DNA of 64,000 bases from Cylindrospermum sp. FACHB-282 (lineage in GTDB: Bacteria; Cyanobacteriota; Cyanobacteriia; Cyanobacteriales; Nostocaceae): contig NZ_JACJRJ010000005.1 of NCBI RefSeq assembly GCF_014697195.1, positions 106,044 through 170,043 on the forward strand, written 5' to 3'. The notes beneath the pieces are model-generated. The model saw nothing but the letters and a program-made list of their open reading frames with translations, had not been told where the DNA came from and ran no database searches. Below, in pieces: positions 42,919-52,009 of this stretch (position 1 is the first letter of the stretch; every line of letters begins with the position of its first letter). Made by a program: the position numbers and the translations under genes.

Positions 42919-43886
42919 ATGCTGACCACTACCAAAGCATTGTCTGGTTTGATGGGTGTATGTGTCGGTGATGCCTTGGGTGTGCCTGTGGAGTTCACCA
43001 GCCGCCCTGAACGAGTTAAATCTCCGGTGACATCTATGTTGGGTTATGGAACTTGGAATCAACCCCCAGGAACTTGGTCAGATGACAGTTCGCTGACATT
43101 TTGTTTAGCAGAAAGTCTTTGTGACGGATTTTCTGTGGATGTTATAGCCAATTCCTTCTGGCGCTGGTACAAAGAAGCTTATTGGACAGCTCATGGCGAA
43201 GTTTTTGACATTGGTAACACCACATTTCTCGCAATTGTGAATTGGAAAGAGGGTACTCCAGCCCTGAAAGCAGGTGGTACGAGTGAAAAAAGTAATGGCA
43301 ATGGTTCTTTGATGCGAATTTTGCCAATGGCTTATTTTCACAAAACTTTAACTTTCAGCGAATTGATGGCGCGGGTGCATGATGTTTCGGCAATTACCCA
43401 TGGCCACGCGCGATGGCGCAAAGCGCCCGCCGGAGGCGATCACAAATGGCCTGTGGTATTTATATTAGTATTGCTGTGGCCCTACTCAAAGGGGCTGACC
43501 TGCAAACAGCTTATATACAAGGCTTACAAGACATTCAAGCAATTTATGCTGACCGTGAATATCTCCTAGAAAAGCCCCACTTTGGCAGAATCTTCAGTGG
43601 AAAAATTGCCCAATTACCAGTTGAAGAGATTAATTCGGGCGGTTATGTGATTGATACTTTGGAAGCATCCCTGTGGTGCTTATTAAATAGCTCTTCATAT
43701 CGTGAAGCGGTGTTAAAAGCTGTCAATTTAGGCGGAGATACAGACACCACTGCTGCTGTTACTGGTGGGTTAGCGGGAATTTATTACGGTGTAGAAAATA
43801 TTCCCCCAGAATGGATTGACGAAATTGCCCGTAAACAGGACATTATCAATTTGGCAAATCGTTTGGCGACGGCTGTTGATAGCTAA
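42919..43886 (+). pseudogene. ADP-ribosylglycohydrolase, copy 2, frameshifted by the same insertion
   Basis: Tandem paralogue 54 bp after copy 1, with the same length (968 bp). Family motifs are present in two frames (V-C-V-G-D-A-L-G-V-P; G-G-D-T-D-T-T-A-A-V). The same 26-bp insertion at 43415-43440 breaks the frame at the same codon. Removing it restores 313 aa (H-A-R-S-Q-M-A-C-G). The ~190 bp after the insertion are almost identical to copy 1, while the N-terminal halves differ more. Confidence 0.9.
43410..43440. mobile_element. Small dispersed repeat insertion in copy 2
   Basis: GCGAT (43410-43414), the same 21-bp unit (43415-43435) and GCGAT (43436-43440). Identical position and sequence to the insertion in copy 1. 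Confidence 0.75.
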
Positions 43887-43938
43887 GTAAGTGATTGATA
43901 ATTCAACCAAGTAGTTAATAAGCAGCTAAAAGAGAATG

Positions 43939-43963
43939 GGGAATTGGGAAACTACCAATTCCC
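43939..43963. terminator. Hairpin between convergent genes
   Basis: GGGAATTGG-N7-CCAATTCCC, a perfect 9-bp stem. It lies between ADP-ribosylglycohydrolase copy 2 and the minus-strand HTH gene and can serve both. Confidence 0.6.
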
Positions 43964-43976
43964 ATACTCGTTTTAG

Positions 43977-44963
43977 CTAAACCAGAGACAGGGAGTAGAC
44001 CTGACCATCAATCAATAGTCGCGTGATGCCTTTGGCTTGCAAATGAGTACGAGCCTTGTGCAGCATTTTACTATCGGGAACTTTAATGACGCGATCGCGC
44101 TTGGTAGAAAAGCGCTTTGCCACTCGGTGGTTATCAAACACCGGCAGAGTTCTTTGCTGGGTTTCGATGCTGGGAATTTGCCCCAAATCACCAAAATCCT
44201 TCAGTGGTCGGGTAATCAATTCCGAGGCCCGGTCAATCACCAAATAACAAGTTTTGGGCAAATGGGCGATGGACAATGGCAAGACCTCAACAGGGGCTTC
44301 ACCTGGTCTGCGTCTAGCGACTAGGGGTTTTTGCTCCTCTAGGTCTTCTTCGTCAAAATCTTCCTCGTCCTCAAAATCGTCATCGTCTAAATCGTCCAAC
44401 TCCTCAGACTCGTCTAGCAAGTCTTCGCCCAAAATATGAGCGATCGCCGTCGATTCTAAACGTTCATCCTCTAGTATGGGGCTGGGGATGCTGGCAATTT
44501 CCGGCGGCTTTGGCTTGACAATTTCTACATCCTTGAGTATCGGCAGCCTGGGTTTTTCCACCGCTGAGGAGCGTGTTTTCACCCGTCTAATAGCCGGGAT
44601 TGACTCCATCCCATCTGGATGAGGTTCCTGGGCTTTCACAGGCTCCTGAGCCTCAACTGGCGGCAAATCCAAGGGGAGGCTTTCGCTGCTTGGTAGTTCT
44701 GTTTCTAGCTGTGGCTGACTCAATAGCGGTAACTGCTCATAGCTTACCTGCGCTCTGCCTTCAGGGGTTCTGGCGGCACGTTTTAGAGAAACGAGGTATT
44801 CGTACTCATCCTCTGGTAAGGTACTTTTGAGCAGACGACTGATTGTCGAGTTACTGACACCATAGCGCTCCGCTAAAGTTGAGGTTGTTTCAGCGGTCTC
44901 TCGATATAACTTGAGAATTTCTTGCTTGTCAGAATCTGTTAATTTTCTCACGGTAGACACCAA
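43977..44963 (-). CDS. HTH-domain protein with acidic linker
   Basis: A 328-aa protein. The N-terminal helix-turn-helix (~10-50: L-Y-R-E-T-A-E-T-T-S-T-L-A-E-R-Y-G-V-S-N) resembles transposase/Hin-type HTH. A Pro/Glu-rich linker and a long Asp/Glu run (~185-210) follow. A conserved C-terminal domain has T-C-Y-L-V-I-D-R-A-S-E-L. Likely a DNA-binding regulator conserved in cyanobacteria. Its downstream-oriented partner is the membrane protein gene 9 bp before its start. Confidence 0.75.
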   Translation of the reverse strand: MVSTVRKLTDSDKQEILKLYRETAETTSTLAERYGVSNSTISRLLKSTLPEDEYEYLVSLKRAARTPEGRAQVSYEQLPLLSQPQLETELPSSESLPLDLPPVEAQEPVKAQEPHPDGMESIPAIRRVKTRSSAVEKPRLPILKDVEIVKPKPPEIASIPSPILEDERLESTAIAHILGEDLLDESEELDDLDDDDFEDEEDFDEEDLEEQKPLVARRRPGEAPVEVLPLSIAHLPKTCYLVIDRASELITRPLKDFGDLGQIPSIETQQRTLPVFDNHRVAKRFSTKRDRVIKVPDSKMLHKARTHLQAKGITRLLIDGQVYSLSLV

Positions 44964-44972
44964 AATTCTTTG

Positions 44973-45824
44973 CTAAGTTCGTTTTCGTCCACTGGTACGC
45001 CGTTTTCGGTTCAATGATGCGTCGTATTCTAAAACAGCGCCCATGCCAATCAACACTCCACTAAACACCCAAAATACTTCTAGGATCTCTCCACTTTGAT
45101 AAGTGGGCCCCTGGGCGTATTTCAACCACATATCTGCAATGTAGAGCGAAAATGCTGCGGCTGCAATCATTCGCCAAGAGAGGGAAACTCTTCCTCCCCA
45201 AAAAGCTAGCAGCAGAGTGGTGGCAATCATTAACAGAACTACGTCGCTAACTACGTAAAACCAATTCAAGGCAGCCGCTAGCGGCTCTAAGGATGTGGTC
45301 TGTTGCTGAGAAATCCACCAGGCTAAAAAACTTGCTAATCCTCCAATAGCTGCCACAATTAACCATTGCCATTTTTCCAGATTAATTCGCCTGGAAGCCA
45401 CAGCCAAAACCATGCCTGTGCCAAGGAGTATATAAGTCGATACAAAAAATATATCGGCCAGAGACACATCCGGTTCTTCTTTTAAAATTATTTCCGTATA
45501 ACCGAAAATTATCCCCCCTATAAAATAGGCAATCATACCCAAGCCAATTGAGAGCCATACATTGCGATTGCTGACAATTTGGGGACTCCGCCAGTTCCTC
45601 AAGCATAAGACACCCGCACCCAGATATGCTACAGCTTCAAAAATATTCGTCCCCAGCACATACCACTCGGCACGGGCTTCTTGACCATCTGCTCCGGGAA
45701 TTTTGGCACTAAACAACAAAAAGTATAGCAGTGCTATTACAGCCCAGCCAATGCCAGCCAATATCAGGTTTTGAGTGTTGAGAATGGACTTAGAACGGTA
45801 CGAATTGTCGTAAGAGTTACTCAT
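44973..45824 (-). CDS. Multi-pass membrane protein
   Basis: A 283-aa protein with about eight hydrophobic helices (for example L-I-L-A-G-I-G-W-A-V-I-A-L-L-Y-F-L-L-F at ~22-40) and a basic C-terminal tail (R-K-R-R-T-S-G-R-K-R-T). No recognised family. Directly upstream (9 bp) of the HTH gene, so probably co-transcribed. Confidence 0.75.
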   Translation of the reverse strand: MSNSYDNSYRSKSILNTQNLILAGIGWAVIALLYFLLFSAKIPGADGQEARAEWYVLGTNIFEAVAYLGAGVLCLRNWRSPQIVSNRNVWLSIGLGMIAYFIGGIIFGYTEIILKEEPDVSLADIFFVSTYILLGTGMVLAVASRRINLEKWQWLIVAAIGGLASFLAWWISQQQTTSLEPLAAALNWFYVVSDVVLLMIATTLLLAFWGGRVSLSWRMIAAAAFSLYIADMWLKYAQGPTYQSGEILEVFWVFSGVLIGMGAVLEYDASLNRKRRTSGRKRT

Positions 45825-45965
45825 AGGACTTAACTAAGTAAATGCACTCTGGCAGTATTTTTGGCGTCAGTGATTGTATTTCCAGCAGTTTATCTACCAA
45901 GCAATACACAATCCAACACCAAAAGCAAGTGCCAATGGACGGTTTGTGATCAAACAACTTCCATG

Positions 45966-46682
45966 CTACTGCCAAAGTTTACTCAGTGGAGATTGATTTA
46001 GCCAATCAATAAACAGCGATCGCTCGGCATCTGGCAAATCTAGTAACTTCTCAACCAATTCATTGGCAAAGTTGGTATTGCCAAAATATGACTTGCCAAT
46101 TCGGTGCAGTTCTTGCAACAGGATAATCACATGAGTTTCTTGCCAACGGGGAAGCTTGGCTATTTGCGACGGTTCGGTAGTTAACAAATATTTAACTACT
46201 TCCAGGGAAGATACTTGAGGAAATTGCTTCTGCTGTAAGACATCCCCCACATCTTTCTGAAATAAACCTGCTTGCCGAGTACCTAAAAAATCTTCAATCT
46301 CCATATAGACAGCTTGCAGCACCAATATACTAGCTAGAGTCAAAATCTCTGTCTTGCTATGGCTACCTGTGTCATTACCTAGCTGTTCTAAGCGGATTTT
46401 TCCCCAGACACTATAACGCTCCGGTTCTTCCAGCAGGACACAGGCTTTACCCCGATTATCAGTTAGTTCTCTCCACAAGGATCTAGCTTCCACCTCTTGA
46501 CTAGCTTTGAAGACACTAATCAGGCGAAAGGTCTGCCCCTGATAATGGAGGATCGGCACCTGCTGATCCCGTGATGGGTGCTGAATACTAGATATTTCAA
46601 CATCCTGCCGTTTGAGAATAAACATGGCACTAGCAAATAACTCCTCACAGGGGCTTTCTTGATAAGGGATATATAATGGCAT
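45966..46682 (-). CDS. Conserved hypothetical protein
   Basis: A 238-aa soluble protein opening M-P-L-Y-I-P-Y-Q-E-S-P-C-E-E-L-F. It is mostly helical in the second half. I do not recognise a domain; it looks like a cyanobacteria-specific family. No clear operon partner. Confidence 0.7.
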   Translation of the reverse strand: MPLYIPYQESPCEELFASAMFILKRQDVEISSIQHPSRDQQVPILHYQGQTFRLISVFKASQEVEARSLWRELTDNRGKACVLLEEPERYSVWGKIRLEQLGNDTGSHSKTEILTLASILVLQAVYMEIEDFLGTRQAGLFQKDVGDVLQQKQFPQVSSLEVVKYLLTTEPSQIAKLPRWQETHVIILLQELHRIGKSYFGNTNFANELVEKLLDLPDAERSLFIDWLNQSPLSKLWQ

Positions 46683-46989
46683 TTGCCAGCATCGCCAAGA
46701 GTGTAATTACTTAGCTTGCTGTAGAAACTAATCTGGTAGTTACCAGATACTTCACTAGGATAAGCCACTTAGACAACACCGACTCTAATAGGCAAATAAA
46801 CCCTTGACATCACAATAATATCTAACCAATACCCCATCTGCGTCGTTTTTAGTGTACATCGACTCGCTGGCATACATGGATCTTTGCCTTACCATTGTGA
46901 AGTTTGCTTTTTTGATCTTGCCGATTACCAGCAAGAATAGATATAATCCTGTAGATGGCTCTTTTGTTTGGGAGTCAACATTTCACCTT
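46683..46989. other. 307-bp intergenic region before tRNA-Arg
   Basis: No gene recognised. It should contain the tRNA promoter. Confidence 0.4.
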
Positions 46990-47062
46990 GGGCGCATAGC
47001 TCAGTGGATAGAGCAACGGATTTCTAATCCGTCGGTCGCAGGTTCGAAACCTGCTGCGCCCG
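46990..47062 (+). tRNA. trnR: tRNA-Arg (anticodon TCT)
   Basis: Acceptor GGGCGCA pairs with TGCGCCC. D arm has TAGCTCAGTGGATAGAGC. Anticodon stem ACGGA/TCCGT has loop TTTCTAA (anticodon TCT, reads AGA). T arm is GCAGG-TTCGAAA-CCTGC. No intron, no encoded CCA. 73 nt. Confidence 0.96.
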
Positions 47063-47135
47063 TTTTAACTAAATACGAACCCTCAACTCCCTCTAGTAGT
47101 GATAAACTACACAGCATTACTGGGGGTTCATCCTA

Positions 47136-47789
47136 ATGCATCACACAAAAGATAAAGGTGATTTAGCGGCTGCTAAAGTGATAGCAGATTTAGTTGAGAA
47201 AGAATATTCCGTTTTTGTTCCCGTAGTAACCGAACACGCGCCTTTTGATTTAATTGCCTATAAAGACGGCAAATGTTACAGAATTCAAGCCAAATATAAC
47301 AGTAATGGCATAGTTAAAAATAAAACCAGTTGGGCAGATAAAAATGGTTCTCATGATAGAAAATATCAACCTGATGATTTTGACTTCTATGCCGTTTACT
47401 TGCCAAACTTAGGTAAAGTAGTATATCCATCAATTAAATTTGGTGGTTGCTCTATAAATACTCAACTACCTAATTCACCTACACCTTTTTATTGGTGGCA
47501 AGATTTTACAGACTTTACTGAAGAAGCACCAAAGCGAACCTATAAGGAGTTTGGAGTTGATTTAACAACTAGAAAGGTGAATCCAGACGCTAGAATTCAC
47601 ACCAGGAAGGTAGAAAGACCATCGAAGGAAGAACTGGAAAAACTAGTATGGGAAAAACCCACAGCGCAAATCGCTAGAGATTTTGGTGTGTCTGATAAAG
47701 CTGTAGAAAAGTGGTGTAAAACTTACGGGGTAGCAAAGCCACCGAGAGGATATTGGGTGAAAAAAGCTCATGGGAAAGTTGAGAAATAG
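47136..47789 (+). CDS. PD-(D/E)XK endonuclease related to group I intron homing enzymes
   Basis: A 217-aa protein. The N-terminal domain matches the I-Ssp6803I-type PD-(D/E)XK nuclease (PDDEXK_5): D-K-G-D-L-A-A-A-K-V near residue 5, P-F-D-L-I-A-Y near 43, and R-I-Q-A-K-Y (catalytic Q-x-K) near 54. The C-terminal ~55 residues form an HTH (A-Q-I-A-R-D-F-G-V-S-D-K-A-V-E-K-W-C). It starts 73 bp after an intact, intron-less tRNA-Arg gene, so it is free-standing rather than intron-encoded. Confidence 0.8.
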   Translation: MHHTKDKGDLAAAKVIADLVEKEYSVFVPVVTEHAPFDLIAYKDGKCYRIQAKYNSNGIVKNKTSWADKNGSHDRKYQPDDFDFYAVYLPNLGKVVYPSIKFGGCSINTQLPNSPTPFYWWQDFTDFTEEAPKRTYKEFGVDLTTRKVNPDARIHTRKVERPSKEELEKLVWEKPTAQIARDFGVSDKAVEKWCKTYGVAKPPRGYWVKKAHGKVEK

Positions 47790-47841
47790 TTTAGATATTG
47801 GCTTTCTTGCATCAACTTAACCTATAGAATAATTTGACAAT

Positions 47842-48618
47842 TTAAAAAATATTCATTTGTATAAACTTTTCTCTTTTGGATACATAATCAATTAGTTTAA
47901 CCCAGTCAATTAGATTGTTTTTCATAAAATTTAGCATAAAACATTGAGTCATTTTATTAACTTTTGCAGCATAGGCTGATTTAAATATTTCATCTCTCTC
48001 TTTGGCTTTTTTGTCAATTGGCACAATTATTTCTTGATAAAGATTATCATCATTAGATATGAAATTCCAAAAAGCCTGCCCTGCATATTTGTAATAAATT
48101 TTGTCAGAATCTGTATGATTTTTTAAATATGTGGTTTCTCTTCCATACATACATCCATTAACTGCAATAACTTCTCCTGTAAAACCTTCCTGTCGCAAAC
48201 TTTGTTTAGCGATTTTAAAATTATTTCTCATTGCGGCTATCTGGTCAGAATTACCCCAATTTGTTCCAGATTTAATCCCTACGATATAATAAACAGAATC
48301 TCTTTCAAATTCTAAATCGACACTTTTGAACTTAGATTTAAAACCATTATCTAAACTTTGGGATACATAAATAGCAAATCCTTCAAGTAAATTCCCGAAA
48401 ATAGTTTCTTCTTGCGAAGATAGAAACGCATCAATAATACTTCTTACTAAATCTCCAGCTAATTCGATATTTTTAGCTTTAAACAAGTAGGGATTTTTCC
48501 GCTTTAAAACATCTTCTAAACGTAATTTACTTAGGCTGTTAAGCCTGATGTTATAGAAAGGAGTAACAACTTCTTCTGAAAGATAGTTATAGTATCTTTG
48601 ATAAAGAGCATTATTCAT
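47842..48618 (-). CDS. Type II restriction endonuclease, EcoO109I/PmeII-like
   Basis: A 258-aa protein. The core V-G-I-K-S-G-T-N-W-G-N-S-D-Q is the characteristic catalytic-lysine segment of the EcoO109I-type family; an upstream Asp/Glu (S-V-D-L-E-F-E) supplies the metal. It overlaps the methyltransferase by 4 bp, forming an R-M operon. Recognition sequence unknown. Confidence 0.8.
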   Translation of the reverse strand: MNNALYQRYYNYLSEEVVTPFYNIRLNSLSKLRLEDVLKRKNPYLFKAKNIELAGDLVRSIIDAFLSSQEETIFGNLLEGFAIYVSQSLDNGFKSKFKSVDLEFERDSVYYIVGIKSGTNWGNSDQIAAMRNNFKIAKQSLRQEGFTGEVIAVNGCMYGRETTYLKNHTDSDKIYYKYAGQAFWNFISNDDNLYQEIIVPIDKKAKERDEIFKSAYAAKVNKMTQCFMLNFMKNNLIDWVKLIDYVSKREKFIQMNIF

Positions 48619-49532
48619 AGTAGTTTCATTTGCGTAGCTTTATGGTTTATAGCATTAACTTGCGATAGCGCTAACTCATAGTAATCTGCTTTGATTTCTA
48701 TACCAATATATTCTCTGTCTAATTCTGCTGCAACTACACAAGTTGTGCCAGAACCTACAAAAGGGTCGAGTACCAAATCACCTTCTTTAGTAAATAATTT
48801 GATGAACCATAACGGAAGTTCTTTGGGGAAAGCAGCACTGTGATTTTTATTATTACATTCGGTTGCTAAATGTACAACATTTGTCGGATAAGCCATTTCC
48901 CGTCCTACCCAATTTGAAATGTTTTTACCAAATGGACTACCAACTTTTGAAGCATCTCGTTTTTTATCTGTTTCACTCAAGTTTTTTAGCCGTGATTTAG
49001 CCCATTCACCCATGGGAACCATTACAGCTTCTTGATACATATTAAATTTTTTTTGTTTATTAAACTGCAAACATCTCTCCCAAGCATCACGAAAACGATT
49101 TGACCATTTACCAGGAAAACAATTTTTTTTATGCCAAATAAATTCTTCTGTCCATAACCAACCTTGTTTTTTCATCTCTAATATAAGTTCTAATACATAA
49201 GTATGACGTTCACCATTAAGTACTTTTTCTTTGATGTTTAGTATAAAGGTTCCATCTTCTTTTAAAACTCGATGCAATTCCTGAGATATGGGTAAAAACC
49301 ACTCCACATATTTATCTGGGTGAATACCACCATAGGTATTTTTTCTGCTATCAGCGTATGGAGGTGAAGTGACGATAAAATCTACACAATTAGAAGGTAA
49401 ATTTTGCAGAATGTCCAAACAGTTACCAAGGATAATTTTATTCTGCCACTCTTCTATGTTTAAAGCGGATTGATTTTTATCTGACACTGGGGATATTTCT
49501 GAGGAAATGCTTAAACTCATTTTTGCAATCAA
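48615..49532 (-). CDS. DNA methyltransferase (beta-type N4-C/N6-A)
   Basis: A 305-aa amino-methyltransferase. Motif IV T-S-P-P-Y-A precedes motif I D-P-F-V-G-S-G-T-T, the beta-class order; S-P-P-Y favours N4-cytosine but N6-adenine is possible. It protects host DNA from the co-transcribed restriction enzyme. Start at 49532 or the Met at 49520. Confidence 0.9.
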   Translation of the reverse strand: MIAKMSLSISSEISPVSDKNQSALNIEEWQNKIILGNCLDILQNLPSNCVDFIVTSPPYADSRKNTYGGIHPDKYVEWFLPISQELHRVLKEDGTFILNIKEKVLNGERHTYVLELILEMKKQGWLWTEEFIWHKKNCFPGKWSNRFRDAWERCLQFNKQKKFNMYQEAVMVPMGEWAKSRLKNLSETDKKRDASKVGSPFGKNISNWVGREMAYPTNVVHLATECNNKNHSAAFPKELPLWFIKLFTKEGDLVLDPFVGSGTTCVVAAELDREYIGIEIKADYYELALSQVNAINHKATQMKLL

Positions 49533-49539
49533 AATAAAA

Positions 49540-49763
49540 TACTAGAAACTCATCAATATGAATATAATTTATTATCTTACCCAAAACATAGTCAAATCAT
49601 AGTCAAAAGGACAAGTAAGATACCCAAATCGTAGCCAAATCATAGCCAATTCATAGCCAATTCATAGCCCAAGATGCAAGAAGGGACTCAGTTTTTTAAT
49701 TTCTGAGTCCCTTGTGAAGGCTGGAAGCCTTGATTTCTCGTTAATTTTCTGTATAATAGAATA
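49540..49763. repeat. Intergenic region with CATAGCCAATT repeats
   Basis: CATAGTCAAATCATAGTCAA and then repeated CATAGCCAA(A/T)T units (49585-49668, period about 11-12 bp), followed by a hairpin GGGACTCAG...CTGAGTCCC (49684-49712), a likely terminator. Confidence 0.6.
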
Positions 49764-49835
49764 AGCCCGTGACGAGGATTGAACTCGTGACCTCACCCTT
49801 ACCAAGGGTGTGCTCTACCACTGAGCCACACGGGC
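49764..49835 (-). tRNA. trnT: tRNA-Thr (anticodon GGT)
   Basis: On the minus strand acceptor GCCCGTG pairs with CACGGGC. Anticodon stem CACCC/GGGTG has loop TTGGTAA (anticodon GGT). T loop is TTCAATC. 72 nt, no intron. Confidence 0.95.
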
Positions 49836-49922
49836 AAAAAAGGATTTTTTTGTTTTTTAGCTATGAGTTATATGGCTGTGAACTTTACACTCAGCCATTA
49901 TAACTCACATCTCTAGAAGTGG

Positions 49923-50005
49923 TGGGCCGGGCTGGATTTGAACCAGCGTAGGCGTAAACCAACGGATTTACAGTCCGTCTCCATTAACCACTCGGACACC
50001 GACCC
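49923..50005 (-). tRNA. trnY: tRNA-Tyr (anticodon GTA)
   Basis: Class II tRNA with long variable arm. Acceptor GGGTCGG pairs with CCGGCCC. Anticodon loop CTGTAAA (GTA) in stem ACGGA/TCCGT. 83 nt. It lies 87 bp upstream of tRNA-Thr on the same strand, so the two are probably co-transcribed. Confidence 0.95.
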
Positions 50006-50095
50006 ATTTGTGTCACTGTTTTCCCATAATAGCGCTAGTTTTTAGAAATGGCAAGGGGGTGAGAAAAAATAGTGGTACACCTGGCCATCAACCGC

Positions 50096-51916
50096 CTAAC
50101 TCAGCAGTTCTCCGGTTTCTTGTAGGGAGTGCAAGCGGTGATAAATGCCCCCTTGGCGCAAAAGTTCAGCGTGGCTACCCACCTCAACAATCTTTCCCTG
50201 ATCGAGGACGACAATTTTATCGGCTTCCCGGACTGTACTCAGGCGATGGGCGATAATAATTGTGGTGCGAGTTCCTTGAAGCTCGCGCATTGCCAGTTGA
50301 ATTGAACGCTCAGACTCGTAATCTAGACTAGAAGTAGCTTCGTCAAAAATCAAAACATCAGGTTCCACTAGCAACGCCCTAGCAATTCCTAAGCGCTGTC
50401 TTTGTCCTCCCGACAACCTAACGCCGCGTTCCCCCACAACGGTGTAATAACCCTGCGGTAGGTGCTGTACAACTTCATCAACTCTAGCAATCCTACAAGC
50501 TTCCTGAACCTGCTCAAAACTAGCGTTTGACTTGCCATAGGTGAGGTTATCCAAGATAGTGCCATTAAAAATGTCTACTTCTTGGTGAACGATCGCTAAT
50601 CTCCGTCTATACTTACCCACATCTAAGGTGCGAATATCTTGACCATCAATCAAAATTTGACCCTGTTGAGGTTCAAAATAGCGCAACAGTATCTTCACTA
50701 AAGTAGACTTCCCAGAACCAGACTTGCCAACTAAGGCTACTGTTTGATATGGCTCAATGAACAAGTTGATATCTTGCAAAACTTGACGGTTAGCTTCATA
50801 GCCAAAGCTGACGTGGGAAAATTCCACTTTTCCAGTAAATTTATATGGTGAGTCTGTCTGAAATTCTTCAGCTAGAAGTACATCAGAACCAATTGGAGTT
50901 GGTTCTTGCAGTAATTCATGAAAGCGCATCATAGAAGAATAGCGACGGGCAAAAGCTTCTGCTAGATTGCTAATAGGTTGTAATTCTGCATAAGCCATAC
51001 TAGAAAGAGTTAAAGTCATCACAAAATGACCAAGAGAAATCTTTCCTTTTAATGTTCCTACCAAGGTTAAACTTAGTAGAAAAAGTACGCAAAATTGCAC
51101 CATAGTACGTTGGTACATGGCGAGGATGACATAACCTTTATGAATGCGATAAGTGACTACTATTAGCTCACGATTTAGGCGTTGATTTTGGCGTTTTAGT
51201 TCTTTAGCTTCCGTGGCAAATGCTTTGACTGTTTTGATGTTTGTAACAATTTCAGAAGATCGGCTTTCTGTATCTTCCATATATTTATCTATGCGGTTGT
51301 CATGCCAAATCAGCCGTTGTAGCTTTTTCACAGTAAAGCCGAGAATCACTACAAAAGAGATTAGCAATAAAGCGGCAATTCGCCAATCAATAAACCAGAT
51401 TATCACCACAATTGCTAATACTCGGAAGAGTTTAGGAAACAACTGTCCGGCAAATTCTGGATAACCCCAGGTATGGTTATAAATACCTCTAGCAACTCTC
51501 CCGGCAATACGTCCAGAGTTATTTTCGTCATAAAATTCTAGTGGTAGTGTGAGAATTTTTTCTATAGCTTTTTGTCCTTGAATGCGTCGCGCTTTAAAAG
51601 CTATATCCCAATGGAACCAAGCAGTTAACCAAGGCTCAGTTGGCGCTCTAAATACAGTAGCTAAGAAAATTAATCCCAGTAATACACCTAAAGAAAGAAG
51701 TTGATTAGCTGGATAATTGCTAATGTCGGAAATAGTAGCGATCGCCTGTTGAATTGGCTTGTCTAAAGGTTGATGAGACAAAATATTTAATATCTGCCCG
51801 GTTGCATAGGGTACAACCAGATCTATTATTTCGTAAATACTAGATGTAGTAATACTGAAAATACTCAGCCCCCAGTGGGGACGAAAGTAGTTAATAATGT
51901 CTCGAAATTTTGCCAT
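50096..51916 (-). CDS. ABC exporter (permease-ATPase fusion)
   Basis: About 606 aa from Met 51916. An N-terminal six-helix exporter membrane domain is followed by an ATPase with G-K-S-G-S-G-K-S-T, L-S-G-G-Q-R-Q-R-L-G and L-I-F-D-E-A-T-S-S-L-D. Half-transporter that works as a dimer, MsbA/lipid- or multidrug-type; the substrate cannot be inferred. Confidence 0.92.
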   Translation of the reverse strand: MAKFRDIINYFRPHWGLSIFSITTSSIYEIIDLVVPYATGQILNILSHQPLDKPIQQAIATISDISNYPANQLLSLGVLLGLIFLATVFRAPTEPWLTAWFHWDIAFKARRIQGQKAIEKILTLPLEFYDENNSGRIAGRVARGIYNHTWGYPEFAGQLFPKLFRVLAIVVIIWFIDWRIAALLLISFVVILGFTVKKLQRLIWHDNRIDKYMEDTESRSSEIVTNIKTVKAFATEAKELKRQNQRLNRELIVVTYRIHKGYVILAMYQRTMVQFCVLFLLSLTLVGTLKGKISLGHFVMTLTLSSMAYAELQPISNLAEAFARRYSSMMRFHELLQEPTPIGSDVLLAEEFQTDSPYKFTGKVEFSHVSFGYEANRQVLQDINLFIEPYQTVALVGKSGSGKSTLVKILLRYFEPQQGQILIDGQDIRTLDVGKYRRRLAIVHQEVDIFNGTILDNLTYGKSNASFEQVQEACRIARVDEVVQHLPQGYYTVVGERGVRLSGGQRQRLGIARALLVEPDVLIFDEATSSLDYESERSIQLAMRELQGTRTTIIIAHRLSTVREADKIVVLDQGKIVEVGSHAELLRQGGIYHRLHSLQETGELLS

Positions 51917-52009
51917 GATGCACAATATCCCAGACCGCGAATGTTGGCAGGCAATTTTATATTACATATATACTACGTTGTAGTCAATAGCTAAATAGCT
52001 AAATCATGC

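Noticed and set aside
46990..50005. Integrated prophage or island bounded by tRNA genes
   Set aside because: An endonuclease and an R-M pair lie between tRNAs, but there is no integrase, no phage gene and no visible direct repeat of a tRNA 3' end.
50008..50256. 82-aa plus-strand ORF
   Set aside because: Antisense to the ABC exporter end and adjacent to tRNA-Tyr; a shadow frame.
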